Source: Ignavibacteria bacterium
GTDB taxonomy: Bacteria; Bacteroidota; Ignavibacteria; Ignavibacteriales; SURF-24
Assembly (NCBI GenBank): GCA_025612245.1
Contig: JAAXKQ010000006.1
Coordinates: forward strand, 62,001 to 126,000
DNA length: 64,000 bases
Direction: 5' to 3'
Below are positions 24,860-33,726 of this stretch, one piece after another; positions within the stretch are counted from its first letter, which is position 1; the number at the start of each line of letters is the position of its first letter. The notes below the pieces were generated by a model, which did not search any database, had not been told where the DNA came from, and saw nothing but the letters and a program-made list of their open reading frames with translations. Both the position numbers and the translations under genes were made by a program.

Positions 24860-26413
24860 TTATTTTTCCGAAGCCTTGAATTTCGGTAAAAACTCCTCAA
24901 TGGCACTTCTCAGCTTGCTGACGGTAGCTTCCTTGAGCTCCCTTTCAACCCTGATAGTTTCCAGAATGTCGTTATACTTCAATTCAATAAATTCCAGCAG
25001 CTCTTTTTCAAAGCGCTTTACGTCTGCTACGGGGATTGACTCCAAGTAGTCGTTAGTGCCCGCAAAAACGCTGACGATCTGTTTTTCAACAGCAAGAGGA
25101 TTGTACTGTCCCTGCTTTAGCAGCTCCACCAGTCGTGCACCCTTGGAGAGTGTACGTTTTGTAGCCTTATCAAGGTCGGAGCCGAATTTTGCGAACGATT
25201 CCAGTTCCCTGTACTGTGCAAGATCCAGCTTCAAAGAACCTGCAACCTTCCTCATTGCCTTGACCTGAGCATTACCGCCGACACGCGATACGCTGATACC
25301 GACGTTAATAGCAGGCCTTACACCGGCATTAAAGAGGTTAGGCTCAAGGTAAATCTGTCCGTCTGTAATTGAGATAACGTTTGTCGGAATGTATGCCGAA
25401 ACGTCTCCCTGCTGCGTTTCAATCATAGGAAGAGCCGTGAGGCTTCCGCCGCCTAGCTCGTCGCTTAATTTTGAAGCGCGCTCAAGCAGCCTTGAATGCA
25501 GGTAGAAAACGTCGCCCGGGAAAGCTTCACGTCCCGGTGGTCTTCTAAGCAGGAGTGAAAGCTCGCGGTATGCCGCTGCCTGCTTGGAAAGGTCGTCATA
25601 AACCACAAGCGCGTCGCGCCCCGAATCCCTGAAGAATTCGCCCAGTGTTGCACCCGAATAAGGGGCAATATACTGAAGCGGAGCCGGCTCAGAAGCTGCG
25701 GCTACAATAACGGTTGTGTATTCCATAGCGCCATGGTCCTGCAGTTTTGCTACAACCTGTGCTATAGTTGAAGACTTCTGCCCAATGGCCACATAAATGC
25801 AAAAAACAGGCTTGATGCCTATTCTTTTTGCGTCTTCACTGTGAGTGTATTTCTGATTGATGATTGCATCAACTGCAATAGCAGTCTTGCCTGTCTGCCT
25901 GTCGCCAATGATCAGCTCTCTTTGTCCGCGTCCGATTGGAATCATAGCATCCACAGCCGTAATACCGGTCTGTAAAGGCTGCTTAACGGGCTGACGTGCA
26001 ATAACACCAAGGGCTTTTCTTTCCAGGGGCAGGAACTGCTCGGTATGAACCGGGCCTTTGCCGTCAATGGGCACGCCAAGAGGATTTATAACCCTGCCCA
26101 GCATCGCCTCACCCACAGGGAAAGAAGCAACACGCTTTGTCCTTCTTACCGTATCACCCTCTTTTACGAGAGAATAATCGCCAAAAAGAACGCAGCCAAT
26201 GCTGTCTTCCTCAAGGTTAAGCACCATACCAAAGACATCATGCGGAAATTCAATGAGCTCACTGGCCATAACTTTGGACAGTCCATAAACACGCGCAATA
26301 CCGTCGCCTATCTGCAGAACGGTACCGACATCGTAGACGTCCACTTCGTTGTCAAAGCCTGACAGCTGTTTTCTCAGAATTGCAGATACTTCATCAGGTC
26401 TAACTTCTGCCAT
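24860..26413 (-). CDS. atpA: ATP synthase subunit alpha
   Basis: Non-catalytic nucleotide-binding subunit of the F1 hexamer. Walker A is [10 protein letters not shown] (about 168-177); [21 protein letters not shown] (quoted as [10 protein letters not shown], about 265) is the Walker B region, and the arginine finger lies in the SVSRVGG stretch (about 372-378). Length 517 is slightly long. The beta subunit (atpD) and epsilon (atpC) are not adjacent; a split arrangement is typical of Chlorobi and many Bacteroidota. It starts 30 bp after atpH. Confidence 0.98.
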   Translation of the reverse strand: MAEVRPDEVSAILRKQLSGFDNEVDVYDVGTVLQIGDGIARVYGLSKVMASELIEFPHDVFGMVLNLEEDSIGCVLFGDYSLVKEGDTVRRTKRVASFPVGEAMLGRVINPLGVPIDGKGPVHTEQFLPLERKALGVIARQPVKQPLQTGITAVDAMIPIGRGQRELIIGDRQTGKTAIAVDAIINQKYTHSEDAKRIGIKPVFCIYVAIGQKSSTIAQVVAKLQDHGAMEYTTVIVAAASEPAPLQYIAPYSGATLGEFFRDSGRDALVVYDDLSKQAAAYRELSLLLRRPPGREAFPGDVFYLHSRLLERASKLSDELGGGSLTALPMIETQQGDVSAYIPTNVISITDGQIYLEPNLFNAGVRPAINVGISVSRVGGNAQVKAMRKVAGSLKLDLAQYRELESFAKFGSDLDKATKRTLSKGARLVELLKQGQYNPLAVEKQIVSVFAGTNDYLESIPVADVKRFEKELLEFIELKYNDILETIRVERELKEATVSKLRSAIEEFLPKFKASEK

Positions 26414-26442
26414 TTCTATTTCCTTTAAATTTAATCTAAACT

Positions 26443-26997
26443 TTAGTTCAAAGAGGAATCACCCTTCATGAACTGCGATTTTAACAGCTCAAGCTGATGA
26501 TCCAGGGAAGCATCTATCACCGTATCTTCGATTCTAACGATAAAGCCTCCAAGTAAGTTCCTGTCAATCTGCAGGCTAAGCCTTACTTTCTTACGGGTAT
26601 ATTCCTCGAGTTTTTTTGTTAGTTTACTTTTTTGTTCATCGGTAAACTCCGATGCGCTGAGAACCTCAGCATTTACAACTCCTAATTTCTTGTCTCTAAG
26701 AGAAAGGAATTGCCTGACTATGTTAAAAAGCAGGTTTTCCCTGTTCTTCCTTACAATAAACTGCAGGAAATTCAGAGAGTCGTGACTGATACGGTTTTCA
26801 AAGACCTTTAAGAGGACCTGTTCCTTGTCGTACACCTTCACCACAGGGCTAATAAGCATCATCTGGAATTCGCGTGAGGAGCTCAGTGTATTGAATACCA
26901 CCTCCATATCCGCAGAAATCTGCTCAAAAAGGTCTTTCTCCGATGCAAGTTGCATCAGGGCATTTGCGTATCTTGAAGAAATGTTATAATTGCTCAT
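26443..26997 (-). CDS. atpH: ATP synthase subunit delta
   Basis: Joins the peripheral stalk to the top of F1. Typical OSCP/delta pattern: [19 protein letters not shown] at the N-terminus and the C-terminal strand pair [15 protein letters not shown] (about 101-115) and [25 protein letters not shown] (quoted as [15 protein letters not shown], about 150-164). Length 184 is normal. Two bases separate it from atpF. Confidence 0.95.
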   Translation of the reverse strand: MSNYNISSRYANALMQLASEKDLFEQISADMEVVFNTLSSSREFQMMLISPVVKVYDKEQVLLKVFENRISHDSLNFLQFIVRKNRENLLFNIVRQFLSLRDKKLGVVNAEVLSASEFTDEQKSKLTKKLEEYTRKKVRLSLQIDRNLLGGFIVRIEDTVIDASLDHQLELLKSQFMKGDSSLN

Positions 26998-26999
26998 AA

Positions 27000-27548
27000 T
27001 CAGTTTTTCGGTAAATCATCAATAAATCTATCAACCAGATGCTTTTGCTTTTCCGTGTCCAGGTTTTCTTTCATGATCTTCTCAGCAGCCTGAATGGCAA
27101 TCATGGCCACCTGGTCTTTTAAGGACTCGAATGCCTCGTCGTTTTTGCGTTTAATCTCGGCAGTTGCGTCGTCAAGCATTTTCTTGGCTTCCAATTTGCT
27201 GTCTGAGATAATCTGTTCTTTCAGCTTTTCAGCAAATTCCCTGCCCTGAGCTATAATTTTCTGCGCCTCCTCCTCTGTCCTGGCCATGGCTTCCCTGTTC
27301 TCGGCTAAGAGTTTTTCAGCCTCAAGACGGGCTTTCTCAGCTTTGTCCAGAGAATCCTTAATAAAGGTTTCCCTTTCTTCCAGTACCCCGAGGATGGGCT
27401 TCCAGGCAACTTTCTTCAATACTATGAGCAGTATTATAAAAGTAATAACTGTCCAAAAGATAAGTCCCGGATTTACTGCAAGTAAACTTGGCTTCCCTTC
27501 TTCAGTCTCAAGCAACGCGATCAATGCTATATTCAGCATACCCAACAT
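27000..27548 (-). CDS. atpF: ATP synthase subunit b
   Basis: Peripheral stalk subunit: one N-terminal membrane segment ([17 protein letters not shown], about 30-46) and a long charged helix (about 50-165), rich in Ala, Lys and Glu, that dimerises and reaches delta. The [12 protein letters not shown] stretch (about 48-59) is characteristic. There are about 28 residues before the membrane segment. Only one b-type gene is present, so a homodimeric stalk is expected. Confidence 0.96.
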   Translation of the reverse strand: MLGMLNIALIALLETEEGKPSLLAVNPGLIFWTVITFIILLIVLKKVAWKPILGVLEERETFIKDSLDKAEKARLEAEKLLAENREAMARTEEEAQKIIAQGREFAEKLKEQIISDSKLEAKKMLDDATAEIKRKNDEAFESLKDQVAMIAIQAAEKIMKENLDTEKQKHLVDRFIDDLPKN

Positions 27549-27588
27549 ATTTACCCTTCCTTTGAATTATTAGTCCTAAAAATAAACT

Positions 27589-27612
27589 GGAGTGTTTCTA
27601 AAAGAACACTCC
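27589..27612 (-). promoter_or_regulatory. Hairpin between atpE and atpF
   Basis: GGAGTGTT (27589-27596) pairs with AACACTCC (27605-27612), 9 bp past the atpE stop. No T-run follows, so it is not an intrinsic terminator. A stem here could stabilise the 3' end of an atpE-containing mRNA piece and help the high c-subunit dosage; inference. Confidence 0.5.
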
Positions 27613-27620
27613 ACAAAGAC

Positions 27621-27845
27621 TTATTTCAAAGCCAATAAAATACAAATAACCAGTGCAAACAGGGAGATACCTTCAATAAGAGCTGCGGCAATAATCATAG
27701 AAGTTCTGATATCACCGGCTGCTTCAGGCTGTCTACCGCTTGCTTCCATTGCTGCTCCGGCTAATTTACCAATACCCAAAGCACCACCTATAACTGTTAA
27801 AGCTGCACCGAAACCGGCTGCTAAATATGCAAAATCGAAGTTCAT
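27621..27845 (-). CDS. atpE: ATP synthase subunit c
   Basis: The 74-residue hairpin that builds the membrane rotor ring. Two hydrophobic helices flank the polar loop GRQPEAAGDIR (about 37-47). The ion-binding carboxylate is the Glu of AALIEGISLF (about residue 59). The Glu is followed by Gly, not by the Ser/Thr seen in many Na+-coupled c subunits, so proton coupling is more likely. Start and length are unambiguous. Confidence 0.97.
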   Translation of the reverse strand: MNFDFAYLAAGFGAALTVIGGALGIGKLAGAAMEASGRQPEAAGDIRTSMIIAAALIEGISLFALVICILLALK

Positions 27846-27886
27846 TTAATTTTTCTCCTTTTATTAGACATGTACCGTTGATTAAT

Positions 27887-28726
27887 TTAATGTTCCTGAT
27901 GAACTGCCATCCCAATGAACAGAGAAGACAGCATTGTAAAGATATAAGCTTGAATTAAAGCGACCAAAATTTCCAGTAAATAAATAAACAATGCAAAGGC
28001 AATGGATACCGGGGCTACGAAGAAGGTCTTCAGAATGAAGATCAGTCCAATGAGTGCCAGGATAACAATATGCCCGGCCGTCATATTAGCAAAAAGACGG
28101 ATGGCCAGTGCAAAGGGCCTGGTAAATAGCCCGAGTATTTCAACTACCAGCATTACCGGCAGAAGGAACACCGGTACGCCATGCGGAATGAGTCCCTTAA
28201 AATATCCGAACAGTCCGTTCTTCCTTATACCGCCTGCCTGGATTACGATGAAAGAGATTGTCGCCAGGGTTGCCGTAACGGAAATGTTACTGGTAACAGT
28301 AGCGCTGTAGGGAAAAAGTCCAAGAAAATTTGCGGTAAGAATGAAGAAGAAAACCGTCAGGAGGTAAGGGAGGAATTTTTCAAATCCTTTCCCGATGGTA
28401 GGTTTAGCTATGTCATCGCGCACAAAGACAACCAGAAGTTCGGCTACATTTGCAAAGCCCCTGGGTATTCTCGATTTCTTATAGCTCTTAGAGACGGCAT
28501 AAAAAATCAGCACCAGAATCAAAAGGCTGAGCCACATGAAAACGACGTGCTTAGTAATTGAAATGTCGAATCCAAACAGATGAATCTCAGGCAGAGGTAT
28601 CCGCCCGAAAGGTTCGAAATCGATATATCTGGAGTCCAGTATGTGGTGTAAAATCCATCCACTGTCAGATTTATTGTTAGCCTGGGCCAGAGTGTCGCTA
28701 ACTGCTTTTACTGTATTAGCATCCAT
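27887..28726 (-). CDS. atpB: ATP synthase subunit a
   Basis: The membrane stator that forms the two ion half-channels. The essential Arg is in ALAIRLFANMTAGHIVIL (about 205-222), and a C-terminal helix has EILVALIQAYIFTMLSSLFIG (quoted as ALIQAYIFTMLSSLF). The first ~65 residues, before the first membrane segment at HVVFMWLSLLILVLIFY, form a long hydrophilic leader typical of Bacteroidota/Chlorobi AtpB. Length is 279. Confidence 0.97.
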   Translation of the reverse strand: MDANTVKAVSDTLAQANNKSDSGWILHHILDSRYIDFEPFGRIPLPEIHLFGFDISITKHVVFMWLSLLILVLIFYAVSKSYKKSRIPRGFANVAELLVVFVRDDIAKPTIGKGFEKFLPYLLTVFFFILTANFLGLFPYSATVTSNISVTATLATISFIVIQAGGIRKNGLFGYFKGLIPHGVPVFLLPVMLVVEILGLFTRPFALAIRLFANMTAGHIVILALIGLIFILKTFFVAPVSIAFALFIYLLEILVALIQAYIFTMLSSLFIGMAVHQEH

Positions 28727-28742
28727 AATTTTTTTACCAGAT

Positions 28743-29138
28743 CTATACTTTCTTTTGTGATATTTTTACCTGTGAAATTTTCACCCTGAAATAATTAATT
28801 TCCACAGCTAAAAATGAAATATACAAAACGAAAAAAGTAAATATAAAACCATATTTGTCAATATTCAAGAATTTTAGGAAAATTATGACGGATCCCAGCA
28901 TCAGCATAAGCCTTACCAGCATCCCGCCCATATTGAACAAAAGAAATGTTTTATTATCCTTTTCCACCGAATAATTAAAAGCTAATAATGAAGCCAGAAT
29001 GTTCACTAAATTGATCAGTCCACCGAAAACAGAGCCACGAATGAATGCTTCACTTACAGTATCTGTCTTAAAGAGCGTAAATACAAGAACAAAGACGCAC
29101 AGGAACACGATTAAAACTTGCTTAATAGCGCTTTTCAT
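28743..29138 (-). CDS. Small membrane protein in AtpI position
   Basis: 131 residues with about four membrane segments (7-23, 33-54, 64-86, 95-113), no signal peptide and a basic tail. It lies between atpZ and atpB, where many species encode an AtpI-like assembly or Mg2+-transport protein. I do not see strong AtpI motifs, so the assignment rests mainly on position and topology. It overlaps the end of the atpZ-like gene by 17 nt, consistent with coupled translation. Confidence 0.7.
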   Translation of the reverse strand: MKSAIKQVLIVFLCVFVLVFTLFKTDTVSEAFIRGSVFGGLINLVNILASLLAFNYSVEKDNKTFLLFNMGGMLVRLMLMLGSVIIFLKFLNIDKYGFIFTFFVLYISFLAVEINYFRVKISQVKISQKKV

Positions 29139-29409
29139 TTTTATTCTTCCTGTTTATTTGTAAAACTGTCTTAATTACGTTGTAAATACCGGCAAAACCG
29201 CCCAGAAAAGACATAATAATTGTCAGTATGGGACTTGTTCCGAGTTTGCCGTCAAGCCAGTAACCCAAAAAGAACATCAATACTATGGAAGCAGCCAGCT
29301 GTACCCCAAGCCCGAGGTAAGGACCTATTTCAGCATATTTTTTCCCCGGGTAATCATCACCGGAGGAGTCATTATTTCCCGGAGCATCAGGCTTTTTCGG
29401 CTCTTTCAT
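29122..29409 (-). CDS. atpZ: AtpZ/AtpI-family ATP synthase-associated protein
   Basis: A 95-residue protein with a Pro/Asp-rich soluble start and two membrane helices: YLGLGVQLAASIVLMFFLGYWLDG (quoted as LGVQLAASIVLMFFLGYWLD, about 33-52) and the second through ILTIIMSFLGGFAGIYNVIK. The GxQLAxSIVL...GYWLD and GGxxGIYNVIK patterns are those of the F0F1 'AtpZ/AtpQ' family, which heads many atp operons and may assist assembly or Mg2+ supply. It is the first ATP synthase-linked gene after the bactofilin gene (59 bp). Confidence 0.85.
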   Translation of the reverse strand: MKEPKKPDAPGNNDSSGDDYPGKKYAEIGPYLGLGVQLAASIVLMFFLGYWLDGKLGTSPILTIIMSFLGGFAGIYNVIKTVLQINRKNKNEKRY

Positions 29410-29468
29410 ATTCTTATTTCCGGATGAAATTTACGAAAAAACAATTAAATGTAAAGGTTTAATTACTT

Positions 29469-29855
29469 TTATTCAGATACCAATTCCCCTGAAACAGATT
29501 CGGCTTCAGACATTGTACACTTTCCCTCCAAAAATGCGCCCGGTTCAACCACAAGAATCCTGGCCGAAAGGTCGCCCTTCAGGTACGATTTGGATTCCAG
29601 GATCAGCTTTTCAGCTACACTGACGGCACCTGTGACCTTACCGCTCAGAGTCAGGTTTTCAGCCCTGACCTCTCCTCGCACCTCTGAGCTTTCACCAAGC
29701 GTAAGGTTCCCGCTTACAAAGATGTCGCCATTTACGATGCCGTCGATCCGGACGTTTCCCTGGCTGACAAATTTTCCCTCAATGTTGACGCCCTTACTAA
29801 TGATACTGACCTCTTCTATGGATCCGCCGGTCGTTTTTCTTTGTACAAATCCCAC
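29469..29855 (-). CDS. Bactofilin
   Basis: Bactofilins polymerise without nucleotide into cytoskeletal filaments that place cell-wall enzymes. The 128-residue protein has the bactofilin beta-helix core (about 18-112) of short repeating strands such as GNVRIDGIVNGDIFVSGNLTLG (quoted as VRIDGIVNGDIFVSG, about 35-49), flanked by short disordered ends. The gene begins 10 bp after a membrane-anchored M23 peptidase gene; such pairs act together in cell shape in other bacteria. It is co-directional with the ATP synthase genes downstream. Confidence 0.93.
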   Translation of the reverse strand: MGFVQRKTTGGSIEEVSIISKGVNIEGKFVSQGNVRIDGIVNGDIFVSGNLTLGESSEVRGEVRAENLTLSGKVTGAVSVAEKLILESKSYLKGDLSARILVVEPGAFLEGKCTMSEAESVSGELVSE

Positions 29856-29865
29856 TGTTTTCTCC

Positions 29866-30708
29866 TTAGTTGATTAATAGGTCTTTAGGATCAATTACCT
29901 GTCCTTCCTTCCAGATCTCAAAGTGCAGATGCGGTCCTGTGGTTGCAAGGCCGGTGTTTCCGCTTAAAGCTATCGTTTCACCCTGCAGGACCCTGTCCCT
30001 TACTTTTTTCGTAAGACCTGAACAGTGCTTGTAAACAGTTATATAACCATCCGTGTGCACCAGGATCATCATATATCCATCCTCTGCCGTATAACCCGAA
30101 AACGCCACGTACCCTGAGGCTGCAGCTACAATGGCAGTTCCCGTCCTGACGGCAAAGTCAATTCCCATGTGCCCTTTTTTTGCGTCAAATCCGCGGCTTA
30201 TGAAAGCATTACCAACCGGTTTCAGGAAGAATATTTCTTTTTTCCCGTGGTTCCCGGCACTAAAGAATGAGTTTTGAGAAAACATCTTCTCTATCACGGC
30301 AAAGAGATTTCCACCCAGGGGGTTATCCTTCTGAGGTTTACTCTGGGCTGAAAGTCTGATCGTCTTTGCCAGGTCCGAATCCCCCATTGCAATTGCCAAC
30401 TTTAGTCTTTTGTTTGCCGATGAGATGCTTTGCAGTTCGCGCGTCAGAAGCAGCACTTTTTTATTAAGCAGCAGCGCTTTCTTATTTTGTTCCTTTATTG
30501 AGGCATCATCTCTCATTAGGAAAATGTTGCCGGCAGGAGTGACAATTAATAATAACGAAATAATTATGAAAATAAAAAGAGTATATGCCGATAAGTAGAG
30601 CAGCAATTTCATTATGCCCAGACGGTGGCTCTTAGTCTGGATTCCCTGATGGCTGGGAATAATTAAGAGTGAGAAGTCCTTTATATCTTTAAGTTTCTGT
30701 AGATTCAT
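29866..30708 (-). CDS. Membrane-anchored M23 peptidoglycan endopeptidase
   Basis: A LytM-type zinc endopeptidase that cuts peptidoglycan cross-links. One membrane segment (about 31-53, LLLYLSAYTLFIFIIISLLL; 20 residues) places the rest outside, with a helical/coiled stretch (about 65-105). The catalytic domain has the ligands in GHMGIDF (about 178-184) and HLHFEIW (about 259-265). The ORF is open to a TTG at 30726, but that TTG is part of a promoter -7 element, so the ATG at 30708 is chosen. It is followed after 10 bp by a bactofilin gene, the likely partner. Confidence 0.9.
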   Translation of the reverse strand: MNLQKLKDIKDFSLLIIPSHQGIQTKSHRLGIMKLLLYLSAYTLFIFIIISLLLIVTPAGNIFLMRDDASIKEQNKKALLLNKKVLLLTRELQSISSANKRLKLAIAMGDSDLAKTIRLSAQSKPQKDNPLGGNLFAVIEKMFSQNSFFSAGNHGKKEIFFLKPVGNAFISRGFDAKKGHMGIDFAVRTGTAIVAAASGYVAFSGYTAEDGYMMILVHTDGYITVYKHCSGLTKKVRDRVLQGETIALSGNTGLATTGPHLHFEIWKEGQVIDPKDLLIN

Positions 30709-30723
30709 GCTGAATAATTTTTG

Positions 30724-30754
30724 CAAAGTTAGCTAACCCTCCATAAAAAGTCAA
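30724..30754 (-). promoter_or_regulatory. Bacteroidota-type promoter for the M23-bactofilin-atp genes
   Basis: On the minus strand, TTG (30754-30752) is followed after 20 nt by TAACTTTG (30731-30724), a full match to TAnnTTTG. The expected start point near 30718 lies only about 10 nt before the M23 ATG at 30708, which also excludes the upstream TTG as a start codon. Confidence 0.7.
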
Positions 30755-30789
30755 TTAGAACAGGGAATTCTCACCCGTCCGCGTTTTTC

Positions 30790-31422
30790 TCAATAAACTT
30801 CCATTATGTCCTTGAATTTTACGGCACCTTCGCGCAGTAGCTCCGGAGAATTGCCCGTAAGATCGATGAGGGTTGAGCTTTTAGTAACGGCCTTTTTTTC
30901 CGTATAGAAAATCGCGTCAAGCTCGCTTCCGAATTCGTAGCTAATGAGGTCCCTTTCATTTAGCGCCTCGCGTCCGGCCTTATTTATGCTGGTTGAGATA
31001 AGCGGCCTGTCAATTTCAGAAAGCAGCATCTTACAGAACTTATGGTGCGGAATTCTAAAGGCAGCCGTCGTCTGTCCGAGCAGCCGGGCAGATTCACCGT
31101 TAAGATTAAGAATTATCGATATAGGATTTGGCCATATTTTATGCAGAAAGTCGTAATGCTTATCCAGTTCAACAGCAGCATACCTGAAAAGTGTCGTCAG
31201 GTCGTCTACCAGCAGTATGAATCTTTTCTTTTCATCGCGTTCTTTTATTCCGGCGATCCTGCTTGCGACCTCCCTGCTGAAAGGGTTGCCCCCCAGTCCG
31301 TAAATTGTATCGGTAGGATATGCGAAAACTCCGTTATTACGAAATATATCGGAAGCCAGTTTTACGGCAGAATTGATGTCTTCATCTATAAAAATAAATT
31401 TTCCTTTGCGTTCTTCACTCAT
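30790..31422 (-). CDS. tsaC: Threonylcarbamoyl-AMP synthase (Sua5/YrdC family)
   Basis: Makes threonylcarbamoyl-AMP from threonine, bicarbonate and ATP for the t6A37 modification of tRNAs reading ANN codons. Family pattern: GGVFAYPTDTIYGLGGNPF (quoted as FAYPTDTIYGLGGNPF, about 33-48), KERDEKKRFILLVDD (about 60-74), the anion-binding TAAFRIPHHKFC (about 118-129) and LISTSINKAG (about 139-148). 210 residues, so it is the short TsaC form without the Sua5 C-terminal domain. First gene of no clear operon; the M23 gene is separated from it by a promoter region. Confidence 0.93.
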   Translation of the reverse strand: MSEERKGKFIFIDEDINSAVKLASDIFRNNGVFAYPTDTIYGLGGNPFSREVASRIAGIKERDEKKRFILLVDDLTTLFRYAAVELDKHYDFLHKIWPNPISIILNLNGESARLLGQTTAAFRIPHHKFCKMLLSEIDRPLISTSINKAGREALNERDLISYEFGSELDAIFYTEKKAVTKSSTLIDLTGNSPELLREGAVKFKDIMEVY

Positions 31423-31681
31423 ATATTTAATCGGCTAATTATTAAAAAGAATATCTTCCGGCACTATGCTGCTGCTACTACCCACCCCACGGGAATTCCA
31501 GGAGCTACATACATGTACACAGGAAGAAGTAACTACTAAAGATTTATTAAGTATAACATATAATAAGATTTTCTTCCACAGAGAAATTAAATGCAAGTTC
31601 CTTCCGGTTGGAAAGATTCCCCAAATCTTCCAGCACCGCAAAATAAGCATTCCATGCACCACTTCTTCCCATGCCGATGGT

Positions 31682-32731
31682 TTAATTTTCGGCAATTTTC
31701 TTAATTGCAGCGGCAACTGTCTTTAACTCTATCCTGTTTGCGCAGTCGAAAGTCTTAACCGGGCATTCTCTTCTACCGTGAATGCCGCAGGGCTTGCAGG
31801 AAAGATCATCAAAGCTTATAAAGGTGCTTTTTGTGTTATAAGGGTAAAAGCCAAAGTCCGGTATTGTTGAGCAGTATATCGTAAGAACCGGAATGTCGGC
31901 ACACATGCCGAAATGCGTCGGAGCGCTGTCGTTAGAAACCAGTATTTTGCAGTGCCTTAGAAGCTCTATGGTTTCAACAATCGAAAACTGCCCTGCTGCG
32001 GAAACCACACCTTCATTGAACAAGGAAGCCATTTCCCGGCAGTACTCTTCGTCATCTTTTCCACCGGTAAGCAATACAGTATAGGATTCGGAAAGAAGGT
32101 AGCTAATTACCTCCAGAAACTTATCTTTCGGAAATCTCTTTGTCATCCAAACCGAACCCGGTGCAACTGCAGCAAACTTTGTTTCAGTGGAAGTTTTTTC
32201 CACGCTGGAGGAGGAAACCTGCTTCAGGAACTCCCCAACTCTTCTTTTCTCTTCAGTTCCGGCAACTACCTCGGGCAGCAGACGCCATTCTGAAGGCAGC
32301 CTGCCGTTTTCAACGAGCTCCAGGTTTCTCTGCACCTCGTGATGCCTTCCGTTATAATAAACACTATTCCTGTAGGCCATGTGAAACGACGCATTTGAAA
32401 ATCCGTACGTTTCCTTTACACCCGAAAGGAATACCAGCAGGGACGTTCTGAATGAACGGTGAGGAGAATAAATCCTTGTATAGCCTTCATTTTTTATTTC
32501 TCCGGCAAACCTGAAAAGGCTTTTAATTGACCGGTCCTTTCCCCTCTTGTCGTATGCATAGACTTTATATGTATAGGGGCTTGCCCTGAAAATTCCGCTT
32601 GAAGCCGGAGTGCTTACAACGTCAATTGTTGAATCGGGGTAGAGTTCCTTCAGCCTTTTGAGCATGGGAAGCGTCAGGATGGCATCACCAATAAAAGCCG
32701 TCTGAATTACGAGGATTTTTTCTCTAGACAT
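31682..32731 (-). CDS. GT9 glycosyltransferase (heptosyltransferase family)
   Basis: GT-B fold transferase of the ADP-heptose:LPS heptosyltransferase family. The N-terminal IQTAFIGDAILTLPMLKRL (about 9-27) has the GD of the acceptor site, and the C-terminal nucleotide-sugar motif is near CKILVSNDSAPTHFGMCADIPVLTIY (quoted as NDSAPTHFGMC, about 269-279). Length 349 is typical. The neighbouring acyltransferase gene is 3 bp upstream on the same strand, so the two probably serve LPS synthesis together. The sugar donor cannot be read from sequence. Confidence 0.88.
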   Translation of the reverse strand: MSREKILVIQTAFIGDAILTLPMLKRLKELYPDSTIDVVSTPASSGIFRASPYTYKVYAYDKRGKDRSIKSLFRFAGEIKNEGYTRIYSPHRSFRTSLLVFLSGVKETYGFSNASFHMAYRNSVYYNGRHHEVQRNLELVENGRLPSEWRLLPEVVAGTEEKRRVGEFLKQVSSSSVEKTSTETKFAAVAPGSVWMTKRFPKDKFLEVISYLLSESYTVLLTGGKDDEEYCREMASLFNEGVVSAAGQFSIVETIELLRHCKILVSNDSAPTHFGMCADIPVLTIYCSTIPDFGFYPYNTKSTFISFDDLSCKPCGIHGRRECPVKTFDCANRIELKTVAAAIKKIAEN

Positions 32732-32734
32732 AAA

Positions 32735-33610
32735 TCAGTACTTCCAACGTTTATGCATCCAAAGCCACTGCTCCGGGTACATCCTTATATACTTTTCCAG
32801 TATGGAGCTGTAACGCTGATTGATCTCAAGGATCTTTTCTTCCTCGGTGCCTTCCAGCTCCGAGGTTTCTATTATATCCACATGAGCCGTATATGAAAAA
32901 TCGGGCTGCCGGGGGACAATACATACAATTACAGGAGCCCCGGTTCTAATTGCAAGCACGGCTGTTCCGGGGTAAACCGCAGAGCTGACGCCCATGAAAT
33001 TAACCCTGGGCCCGTCCGGCTCCCCCCTCTGGTCTCCTACAAGCCCAATGATATGTCGGTTTTTCAACTCCTTAAAAATATTGCGGAAAGACATTCCAAG
33101 CATGACCACCTTATTGCCGAACTTTTCTCTCATCATGTTGAGCCAGTCGCCAACCAGGCTGTTTCGCTGAGGCTTTGCAGCCACGTACATCGTAATACCC
33201 AGCTGTGCAGCTACAGATATGGCAGCGAGCTCCCAGTTGCCGAAATGGGCCGTAAGCAAAATGGCCCCTTTGTTTTCCTCATACTTTTTTCTTATCAGTT
33301 CCAGATCCGGGCATTTTACCAGCGACTTCAGTGTTTCCAGCTTCTGGTAAGGAATGCACATTATTTCAACGATGGTTACAGCAAAGCTGTAGTAGGTCCT
33401 GTATGAGAGGCGCTTTATCTCTTCTGCCGACTTTTCAGGGAAGGCAAGCTTAAGGTTACTGATTACGGTAGATTTTCTAATAGGAATGACATAATAGAAA
33501 AGGAATGCGAGAATATGAGCCGCATGCCTGGCTCTTTTTATGCCAATAAGGCTGAAAACCCTGACTAACGATGTAAAAAGGAAATATTCGAACCCGTTTT
33601 TAAGTTTCAC
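32735..33610 (-). CDS. Lipid A biosynthesis acyltransferase (LpxL/HtrB family)
   Basis: Membrane-associated acyltransferase that adds secondary acyl chains to lipid A. The catalytic HxxxxE motif is HFGNWE (about 121-126), preceded by GAILLTA. A conserved QRGEPDGPRVNFMG (about 190-203) and PGTAVLAIRTGAPVI complete the LPLAT fold. One N-terminal hydrophobic segment anchors it. 291 residues. With the GT9 gene 3 bp downstream it forms a likely two-gene LPS unit; the LptFG exporter is at 6-9 kb. Primary substrate not determined. Confidence 0.9.
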   Translation of the reverse strand: MKLKNGFEYFLFTSLVRVFSLIGIKRARHAAHILAFLFYYVIPIRKSTVISNLKLAFPEKSAEEIKRLSYRTYYSFAVTIVEIMCIPYQKLETLKSLVKCPDLELIRKKYEENKGAILLTAHFGNWELAAISVAAQLGITMYVAAKPQRNSLVGDWLNMMREKFGNKVVMLGMSFRNIFKELKNRHIIGLVGDQRGEPDGPRVNFMGVSSAVYPGTAVLAIRTGAPVIVCIVPRQPDFSYTAHVDIIETSELEGTEEEKILEINQRYSSILEKYIRMYPEQWLWMHKRWKY

Positions 33611-33633
33611 GCTTCATAATCCAAATTATTAAC

Positions 33634-33677
33634 ACAAAAAAATATGGATATATGAAACAAATTCATATATCCATATT
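33634..33677 (-). terminator. Terminator of the GWxTD gene
   Basis: AATATGGATATATGAA (33641-33656) pairs perfectly over 16 bp with TTCATATATCCATATT (33662-33677). On the minus strand it ends with a run of T (33642-33635 region). It lies 50 bp past the GWxTD-gene stop and ahead of the acyltransferase gene. Confidence 0.88.
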
Positions 33678-33726
33678 GAAAAAATCTGAACATTACAGAA
33701 GAAAATATTTACGTTTTTGGCTCTTG

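Noticed and set aside
31435-31716. Minus-strand open frame of 93 codons overlapping the GT9 gene end
   Set aside because: It runs through the 3' end of the GT9 gene in another frame and its composition (Ser/Val runs) has no family signal. The 31423-31681 spacer shows nothing else that I can name.
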